From assembly GCA_028565635.1 (NCBI GenBank), contig JAOXYB010041726.1, positions 1 to 27,608 of the forward strand: a stretch of 27,608 nt of DNA, read 5' to 3'. Position 1 is the stretch's first letter, and the number at the start of each line of letters is the position of its first letter. A model generated the notes under the pieces. It ran no database searches. It was not told the DNA's origin and saw nothing but the letters and a program-made list of their open reading frames with translations. This DNA is from Phoronis ovalis (Eukaryota; Phoronida; Phoronidae). The translations under genes and the position numbers were made by a program. Positions 19,801 to 27,608 of the stretch are shown one piece after another.

Positions 19801-22800
19801 TCAGGCCTCCCTTGTGTATAAGTCCCTGAAAATCAAAGGCCAGTCAATTATTTAAATTTGTGGTAGCAATTTGGATAAGTTTGCCTTTCGTTTTCTCACT
19901 TGTATATTTTAGCTCTAACCGACCAATTACTGGACGAAATGCAAGCCGATAAAGAAATAGCCTTAACGGAAGCCCAAGCATTTAAACTGCGAACCAAACT
20001 GAAAGGTTTATATAACATGTTAAAGGATCACCCTGCTTTGGCGGAACGCAGACTGTGGGTTGGATCACATAAGCCTCCAATTCCTGCTGAAAATATACAA
20101 GCAGTAAGTAGAAACTAGCAGAGGATTTAGAAGCAGCTAAGATAAAGCTCGCTTTTTTGGAATTAGAGTACAAAGAGAAATTACGTTTTAACAAACAAGG
20201 AAAATTCCTTCTAAAACTAAAAAAAAGGAAATGCCCTTTCAAGTAATCTTGAATCCGCCTTCGTGATCCTCAGTAGTTCGTGCTCTTTAAATAATATTCA
20301 CCCTCTGAGTGAGCAGTGCAATTTGAATGTGGTAATTAAATACACCATTAAAGTACAGATGTTAATTAAATACATTGTACGCATATTGCATACAAAGGTT
20401 GATCAAGAAGGTGTGGATATTCCAAGATTTAAAATATCAATTAATATATTAGTGCTATTTCTAGGTGTAGCTTTAATTAACTATTTATACACTGTGTCGT
20501 GCAGAACCCGCCCTAACCTTAGATACATTTTCATGACGAGAATTTCCACAATTAGTTGTAATTCTTGTATTGAAATTAATTTTCCTAATAAATATATTTC
20601 TAATAATTATAATTGCATCCAAAGTATGTATTCCATTTATTCCCAAAGCATGTGTTGATTTTTGTCTTTAAATATCCTTTGCATTTTTAACATATTTAAG
20701 TCAAAAATAATATGTAAAGTTACTATTCTCCAGTAACTTTGCAACTCATGTAGTATGTAATATATTAACAAACGCTGTAATTTTCAGATATCCAAGAAGT
20801 CGAATGTATATATTCCAGCGCAGCCCGTGTGTCCGTCACGTACGGAATGGCGCATGGTATATTTCGCAAAAGATTTAAACGGGTCTGAGGTGGAGGTGTT
20901 TCAACCTATTGAAGGACAACATGGTCAACAATGGTTTTACACTGTCACGTGTAACTATATAGCCAGAAATTTAGTCAGTACCACACCTGGTAGTTTCTTT
21001 AATTTTAACGCACAACCAACATATCAAAGAACCTGTAGAGGAATTCGAAATGCTGAGTACGTATGACTACTCTTATTGTTGTTTTGTTTCTGTGCGTAAC
21101 TTAATATAAGATACACGCCTAGGTGCATGTTAAAGGAATAATATCAAAAGGAATGACGAAAATTGATCTATGGTAAGTTATAGGCGCACATTTATGCGAG
21201 TGACTTGAGACCTACCACTGTAACCTGTTATATTATATATATACTGTACAGTAATGGTTAGTGATGCCAAGGGAGAACAAGATAGCTAGGTATGCACCAT
21301 ATGGGGATATGTAATTTTCCATTGGTGCATTTATCAAACTTTTGTTTTATAAAAATCACTGCACATAAAGGGAAATATGAAGCATTTTTATACTTTTTAC
21401 CACACTGCGCATGCTTGTCCCCTGCTTCTCTGGTGACATCATCGACACCGTTATACTGACAGCTCCCACAGCTTAGCCACACACCAAATGCGTTTAACTT
21501 CAAGATAAAAGAAACTATTTCTAATGTATAGTTCATGTAATGCTACTGACACCATACTACTTTAAAGGTAACATGTCTCCAAAACCAAAATTATAAGTCT
21601 TCAACCATATAGTAAAACCTATGCAATCTGAGTTGCACATACTTTCTACATGATTGTATACTGAGCAAATGCTTATTCACAAAGCGCTACATTTTGTTCA
21701 TCTAATTTAATAGTTAACAAATTGTATTATTTGGTTTGATGTAGTAACTAAACGTTTTCGCGAAATTTCTAACCAGTTTAAAATAAAGTTAATTATCATG
21801 CTTACACAAGGTTTTTGGTACAGACAAGTCTGAATGATGGAAATTTCGAAAATAACTCAAACCTATACCCTCTGCAAAATCTGCATATGACTTTTATCAG
21901 AAATTGTGCTTTCCTTCAATATGTGCTAACTCAAACCTACTTTCATCTTTTGCGAACTTGTTAACCTAAGTTTATAACAAAAAAGCACTTCCAATTTAAC
22001 GTAATTCCCATGGCTCATGCGGGGGAAAGCCGGCTACAAAATGTATGATATGATATATCCAGTATGGCTTCCTATTGATATGTTATCAACGTGCGTCCGA
22101 TAGTAATATTTTCACACTCATGCACACGCACGAGATAAGTAAAAAACTAGAATCACCACAATTCAAATAAAATGTAAAATAAAACAAATATTGGACAGCA
22201 AGTTACACATTAACAACGTCACATAAGTTAATTAAAGAAAACATGTGCGAATGTTACAAAATGTTTCTTATTTTTATACTAAGGTATAAACAGTTTTATA
22301 TATGATATCCTAGTTTTATATTTACACCTACAGCGAAAGAATGGTATTAAAGTTTTGACATGCGCGATGTTGGTAATTATACATAGCAAAACTATTTGAT
22401 TTGTACATTGAATTCTTTTAATTTCCAAGCTTATCACAATATATTGTACCAAGCTTATCACAATATAATGTACCAAGCTTATAACAATATATTGTACCAA
22501 GTTTATCACAATATATTGTACCTGTAACTGACTAGTGAAACAGTCGTAATCTGACGAATTGTCACCTAGTAAATAGAAAAATCCAGTTTTAAGCCATTCT
22601 TTCGCTAGAAGTAAAAAGTTCTGTTTTCCCAAGTTAACACGGGACAGACTTCGCGTATCAACTAATAAGTAGCATACATCTGGTGACATTTTTCTCTCGA
22701 AAATATTTTAAATATTTATCAATTAAATCTGTTACAAGTTGTAGTTGCTGTTGTCATCAAGTAATACATTGTGATATAAAATGGTCATTACAATGGGAAT

Positions 22801-24133
22801 GACAAATAGTACTAAATTGACATAGTATTTTGATATACATACAAGCCGTATTTTTGTTAGATATCATGTATGGAATGTATTTACATTGTATGTGAAGTTC
22901 ATCTAACATTTCCGTGTTACCCTGAAAATCGAAGCGTATTTAAACTTTAAGAAAAAAAAAAATATGGAAACATTCGTATCAAAATGATTGAACAGTATTC
23001 CAAATTTCAAAAAAATCCAGTTGAAAATTCTCCATTGCTGAACATAAGTACTCAAATTAAGACGTTTCACAAGGATGAGTACACAATTCGATCACACTGG
23101 CACTCCTCACTGAATATCATGACATTGATCACTTCATGAATACACAGTTATACTTATATTTACATATGAACACATTTATTTTAGGTGTTTATGATGAGCA
23201 TATCATTGTTAATTGGAACATGTACGCCACTCACATTCATTGTGTGACACAATATTACAAGTCTAGATACCTTTTCTTTCCCGCCTGTTTGTGGATAAAA
23301 CTATAAGCTAGTATATGTGTCGGTAGTAGTAGTATTTGTAATTCAAAAGAACTTTTTTTGAAAAACAACACATTAAAAAATTCAAACATTTTTAATCCTG
23401 TTAAATCGTATACACTGTTAAAGCTGTTACATTTTCTACTACTGTAATACGCTTAAAATAGCATACGATTTTCAGGGTGACACGGGAACGTCGGATATTC
23501 TTTTTTAGCCTATACATATTACTATTTTCATTGTTATGACCACTTGTACACTTTAGATTTTATATTTTTTTCACAGATAGACATGATTAAAATATTCTGC
23601 ATATATTTCCTTATGATATTTTTGCATACAAAGCAAATCAGTAAACTACGTCAAAGCGGACGCAAATAATTGGGATGGGCACTGATAAAATTAATTATAA
23701 GACATGTACATGTATACATTTGTATTCACTGTTTGTCGGTACATGTATACTTGTCGTCATTATGCCTCTGCTAGACATAATCTGACACAATTCTGAGAAA
23801 CAAGTTAATTTTCTGATGGCAACAAATACGATAAGTTTCTGTCTTACAGCGAATAGGTAACTGCATCCAATGTTCTTGCCTTGCGTACAATAGCAGTAGT
23901 CACAGATTTATTACTTTTTATTTAAGTTGAATTATTTAATTTTTAGGTTTCATTCTGAATGCCTAACGAAAAAATCTTATGTAATGGCGTTAGCGAAGAA
24001 ACCAAATGAACGTGTTTATGATTGGATCTGGATTCAAGTGGACACCAGCTGTAATTGTGCCATTACGCCAAAACGCTTACCTGTCGTCGGACCCCTTGTT
24101 GGCAGGGATGAGGCAGAAGCCAGTGCAATCTGA
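16894..24133 (+). CDS. Neurotrophin, secreted cystine-knot growth factor precursor (five exons)
   Basis: Exons 16894-16942, 18282-18356, 19913-20103, 20788-21056 and 23947-24133 join in phase (1, 1, 0, 2) with GT-AG sites, giving 256 residues. Residues 1-20 form a hydrophobic signal peptide (M-E-K-N-L-L-F-F-A-F-L). Residues 21-105 are a mostly helical prodomain. The mature part has six cysteines at 120, 160, 188, 200, 230 and 232, with family hallmarks: C-P-S-R-T-E-W, Q-Q-W-F-Y-T-V-T-C, C-R-G-I (11 residues to the next Cys, as in NGF), and V-D-T-S-C-N-C near the end. N136-G-S is a glycosylation sequon. Neurotrophins are dimeric ligands of Trk and p75-type receptors; total length fits the family. 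Oddities: 27 residues between cysteines 2 and 3 (9 in NGF), an intron inside the knot, and no RxxR site (only RR 87-88 and KK 108-109). M16747 is an alternative start. A Spatzle-like relative is less likely. Confidence 0.88.
18657..18732. repeat. GTGTGC-type microsatellite
   Basis: Interrupted alternating purine-pyrimidine tract of TGTGCG, TACG and TGTG units, in intron 2 of the neurotrophin gene. Such tracts can take up Z-DNA and are usually polymorphic in length. The open frame through it codes only V-R-V-R repeats and is not a gene. Confidence 0.9.
18763..18960. repeat. Degenerate CCAATCACC minisatellite
   Basis: CCAATCA or CAATCAC recurs at about 18765, 18834, 18855, 18874, 18898 and 18946, spaced roughly 20-70 bases and separated by A/T-rich filler. 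It starts about 30 bases after the microsatellite, in intron 2. The repetition is irregular, so it may be a decayed tandem array. Confidence 0.5.
22426..22521. repeat. Four-copy 24-bp tandem repeat
   Basis: Units at 22426-22449, 22450-22473, 22474-22497 and 22498-22521 differ by one base or none from the consensus. Each contains the perfect palindrome ACAATATATTGT (AATAATGT in unit 2), a TTATC (GATA-type) site and, except in unit 4, AAGCTT. The array lies in intron 4 of the neurotrophin gene. Because 24 is a multiple of three, the minus strand shows an in-frame V-Q-Y-I-V-I-S-L repeat, which explains the open frame at 22279-22689; I do not regard that as a gene. Confidence 0.95.
22906..23491. 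mobile_element. 586-bp element with 26-bp terminal inverted repeats
   Basis: The left end (22906-22931) and right end (23466-23491) are inverted copies with about three mismatches; both carry ACCCTGAAAATCG and CCGTGT. Weaker matching continues inward (GCGTATTT). The interior is AT-rich and non-coding. I could not define a target-site duplication. It sits in intron 4 of the neurotrophin gene, 455 bases before the last coding exon. Confidence 0.65.
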
Positions 24134-24772
24134 CATGGCTCTTAGCATTATAGAATTTAATTATAATTGTTATATTAAGGGATAGTTTGATTATAAGGAG
24201 AGGTTCTTAGTGTGTGAATATTATCTCAAAATGCCCCCAGTTACTACTATTACTGCTTCTAGAATATGTTGCATGCTATGTCATAACAGGAGTCCATATC
24301 ATCCGGTATAGGCATCACCACGTGACCAGATCGTCCAACGAGCACAATTTACCAGAAGCACTCCTCGAGTTCTATCAGTAAGCACCCTCGAAATTTATAA
24401 ATTTGCAAATATGTCGTTAACGGAACTGGAGAGTCCTGGAAAAAATTATGCTCGTCAAACGATCTGATTATGCGTACTCAACGAATGGTGAATGCAAACG
24501 GTATGTATGTTAGGAACCCCTTAATAAGCTGAATTAGCAGGCAGTCTAATGCATGCATATTTTAAAGCAACAATAACTGATATTACATTCCACCATATGT
24601 TATATCGTCCCATACGGCATGCCAGAGTTCCCTGGAATTGCATAAATACATGGCCACACTGCTAATAGCTAATACTAATAGTCACAAATTCGATGTATTC
24701 ACTGAGAGACGCAATTTTAAAATATATCTAACACCGATAGAAAACTGTCTTTGTGAATTTATGCTTGTGTTA

Positions 24773-24778
24773 AATAAA
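24773..24778 (+). promoter_or_regulatory. Poly(A) signal AATAAA
   Basis: First canonical AATAAA I noticed after the neurotrophin stop codon, about 640 bases downstream. It would give a moderate 3' UTR. Non-canonical signals closer to the stop cannot be excluded. Confidence 0.35.
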
Positions 24779-26570
24779 CACTTTAATTTTCTTAAAATAG
24801 TTATTTCTTGAACAAACTACACGCAATTAGCCATGCCCCTATGTATGTTCGCACATAATATCAAATACCAATTGAAAAATATAATTTAAATGCAAAAAAA
24901 ACTTAACGTTTAATATTTCACGATATACTGAAGCTATAGAAGCATGTGAAGTATGTATAAAACTAATAACATTAATTCCAAATCGGTTCTGACGGATTCC
25001 TCATATTTCTTTTTCTGTAAATGACTAAATATCATTTGGATCATAAAGATAAATTCTATAGACAGTGTAACTTTTACAGCTTGTTTTAACCAAACAGCTA
25101 TTTTGAATTGTATTTGAGTTGGCGAAAACAGTTTTCTTTCACATACATGAATTACAGGAATTTAATATTTCGCACATTTTTAGCATCTGATGAATCTTTT
25201 TTTTTTTACCAGTAAGAAGTGACGGACATTTCCAAAACATAATGCACATAAGTGCTATGACGTATAGGAACAATAAAGGAAGGCAGTGAACACTTTGCTC
25301 CTTTTTATTTTTGTTGCGGCATTTCGATTATAATTTATACCTCAGCCGTCGCCTGCGTTTACGTTCAATTAACTAAATGTTTTTCTTTTCATTTCCCAAC
25401 ATATTATTTTATATATATTTAAATACTGTTTAGTGCCTTTGCTTCCTTCTCTACCTTATTTAAAAGACAAAAAAGTAAATATCCAATTAATGGCTCAACC
25501 CACTTAAAAAAGTGCATGTCTGTTTAATATAAAGAGATTCTAAAACGCTATTATATGCAACGATAGGAAGTACATGTCTGCAATATGTGCCAAAACATAT
25601 CTGCAAGCTGGGACAAACCGCATTATAGGCACTTGAGCCTTTCTGTATACTTCTGACTGTTGTTGCACTAAACCTACAACATATTAGTTTTAATTTGAAC
25701 AATTGGAATCCATTTTTCATCTGAAGGTACTGTCTTTATCATTTTAATTTCAATCCAGAGCCGAAAATGCAAATTTGACAAAGATGAATAACAAATATAA
25801 TGAATTGAACACAAAATGGGTACATCTTAGAAATACACGTTATTACAAAAAATCAGTTTTATGATTTGTAGTAAATGACTGAGTAAACTACTATCTCTTT
25901 AGCAAATTAGAAGCATGCATGCAGGTGCGAGAAAAGCATAAAGGTGCGTTTAATGAGGATGAGATGCACACCCACATTTACTGTTAAAATACTTATAAAA
26001 TTGGTATTTTTTATCTGAACAAATTATAATGGTTGAAGAGATGGGAGATAAAAACAATATGAATTTTTAGCTTACTATTAGTTTTTATGAGTTATTTGAC
26101 GACAATCAATATAACATGAAAAGTATTTATAAAGCGATCACGCCACCTATCGAGAAAATTACATTGAATTATTTATAAGGTTGCACTACACTAAATAGGA
26201 TAGCGAAATCTTTAAAAAAAAATCCTGGGTGCATACATGGTCTGGGTAGGTTCCGTACCGTCTAATAGGCGTCAATATGCACACCATTAGACAGAGCACG
26301 AAGTTCTCGGAGATATAACTATTTTTGTCTTTGTTTACCTACCGGTTTGCCCATTGACCGGTGATCGATTCATACGCATGCACTATTTTCACTTCAGAAC
26401 ACAGCGACCTTTAAAAAGATAGATGTAGCTCAAAATCCAATTGGTTTTGCTAGTGAAAATTGAAAAGTTTTAAAAACTAGAACAAACAAGGATAAAAAAA
26501 AATCTAATCCCAGATGTCGGTGAGAGTTTGGTAATATTTTTATTTAATGTCGAAATATGTCAATTCCCCA

Positions 26571-26586
26571 TTATAACCGGTTATAA
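26571..26586. repeat. Perfect 16-bp palindrome with AACCGGTT core
   Basis: TTATAACCGGTTATAA is identical on both strands. The core AACCGGTT is the optimal site of Grainyhead/CP2-family transcription factors, so this could be a dimer-binding site. No nearby gene start was established. Confidence 0.85.
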
Positions 26587-27422
26587 CGGACGGGAGGTGA
26601 ATTTGTGGTGTGCTATTTGCAGCTACTGACATCTATTACCGTCTGGTAAATACTCTGAACGTAGTCACCACGTGACCCAGTTGCTTATCTATAACTTTTT
26701 TCTGGGGTTTTGGAGAATAACAATCCACCAATTTTATTTGTCCCTCGTCAAGTCGCGTTTGATACTATAATTAATATATCCCACTGAATCAAAACCTAAA
26801 ATTGTAGAGATCTCTGGGGGTTCATTAGATATAAGAGATATAAAAATATCTTTAATTAGGTAACATCATTCGTCCGCATGGAGGCGTATCCATTCCTGTA
26901 GGAGGTTTTGGCTATGAACCATTGGTGCTGCGAAAACGTTGAACAACCGGCGGGTTCAGCAAAAGCTAGTATTTGAATGTAAATACAGTAATAGTAATAG
27001 GTATAAAAATACGGTACAGCGCCAGAAAATCAGGATCCCAAACTTCATAATAATTAATACCACGAAGTAATCTCATATGGTATTATCTTCCGTAGTTAGC
27101 GGACCAAAATTTTAACTTTAAGGTTCGATTTACAAGGGAAGTAAATAAAATCGATCAAAAAATCAAAGAATTATTTTAGATTCAGCTCGCCTTTCTAAAT
27201 CTGCCGCTGTCATCATCACATGCTGCCATTTTTTATATTGTTGTTTTTTTTTGCTTAGTATATCACTAGTCATGATCTATCACTTCACTGTAATCAAACT
27301 TATACAAATTTGTATAGGTTGCAATTAAATTACTACATGTTACTATGGTACTAACAATTATAAGCGACATTTTTCATGCTTTCATAAATGTTTGCTAATT
27401 TATCCTGATGTCTCGTGCTGGT

Positions 27423-27604
27423 TCTACTTATTATTACATTTAATTAGTTTTTTAATTGAATCCGTACGATATCTAATAAACGTGAGCTTATATTAAGAAA
27501 TGTAGAATTATTTATACTTTTCAACAATGTGTTTTAAGTTATCTGAAGTCTACTTATTGCTACATTTAATTATTTTTGTAATTGAATCCGTAAGACATCT
27601 AGTA
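27423..27604. repeat. Two-copy direct repeat, period 126 bases, at the right edge
   Basis: About 56 bases at 27423-27478 recur at 27549-27604. Both begin TCTACTTATT and contain TACATTTAATTA and AATTGAATCCGTA, with roughly seven to nine differences. The second copy reaches the window end, so this may be the start of a tandem array or satellite continuing outside. Confidence 0.75.
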
Positions 27605-27608
27605 TATA

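Larger units (their letters stand above)
24134..27422. other. 3' UTR and intergenic region without a supported gene
   Basis: The part after 24133 is the neurotrophin 3' UTR. Two CACGTG E-boxes share the context TCACCACGTGACC (about 24316-24327 and 26665-26677). Open frames (for example 24582-24818 (+) and 25487-25720 (-)) have chance lengths and no domain. A doubtful terminal exon at 26860-26942 and a palindrome at 26571 are treated separately. No mobile element was recognised. Confidence 0.4.

Noticed and set aside
20263-20658. 131-residue open frame on the plus strand
   Set aside because: It lies within intron 3 of the neurotrophin gene, in a frame with no domain. The splice sites on both sides join exons 3 and 4 in phase without it.
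22279-22689. 136-residue open frame on the minus strand
   Set aside because: It is long mainly because the 24-bp tandem repeat is in frame. The rest has no domain, and it lies inside an intron of the neurotrophin gene.
24190-24377. Frame beginning with a run of leucines, like a signal peptide, ending near a GTAAGC donor
   Set aside because: It has no ATG, all three frames here are partly open, and no following exon joins in phase at a plausible distance. It is more likely neurotrophin 3' UTR.
24582-24818. 79-codon open stretch on the plus strand
   Set aside because: The length is expected by chance in AT-rich sequence and no domain or splice support was seen.
24316-26677. Two CACGTG E-boxes in the context TCACCACGTGACC
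   Set aside because: Two sites 2.3 kb apart with no gene start nearby are not enough to claim regulation.

Overview
The window looks like genomic DNA from an invertebrate animal, most likely a lophotrochozoan and plausibly a bivalve mollusc. It is AT-rich, its genes are split by GT-AG introns, gene density is low, and small DNA-transposon remnants are common. The phylum is an inference, resting on an invertebrate-type neurotrophin gene and on a multi-exon repeat-like family that I recall from mollusc and cnidarian genomes. There are no operons, ribosome binding sites, CRISPR arrays or recognisable tRNA/rRNA genes.

Layout. (1) 483-757 (+): the last coding exon of a gene entering from the left, with a helix-turn-helix like the tail of WRN/RecQ-type helicases. 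(2) 1183-1729: a MITE with long terminal inverted repeats and Tc1/mariner-like ends, followed by a short inverted-repeat unit. (3) 2157-7501 (-): a decayed eight-exon gene copy. Its splice sites and most intron phases still agree, but its reading frame is broken several times. The last exon carries RNase H/DDE transposase-like motifs. (4) 8392-8800: a degenerate tandem repeat. (5) 9188-11174: a candidate non-autonomous DNA transposon about 2 kb long, holding a perfect 20-bp palindrome, a hairpin cluster and a diverged internal repeat. (6) 12117-12974 (-): a 285-residue protein made of proline-rich repeats, with a CRE and a TATA-like box next to each other just upstream. (7) 15156-15690: a transposon-like relic. 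(8) 16894-24133 (+): a five-exon gene for a 256-residue secreted neurotrophin with all six knot cysteines. Its introns hold a microsatellite, a four-copy 24-bp tandem repeat and a 586-bp inverted-repeat element. (9) 24134-27608: mostly featureless, with a 16-bp palindrome, a doubtful small exon and a direct repeat at the right edge.

The strongest biology is the neurotrophin gene. Its exons join in phase and its cysteine spacing matches the family, except for an enlarged loop between cysteines 2 and 3, an intron that splits the knot, and no classical furin site before the mature domain. The second item of interest is the broken transposase-like gene, which keeps a conserved-looking intron structure unusual for a mobile element. 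The genes do not appear to work together as a pathway.
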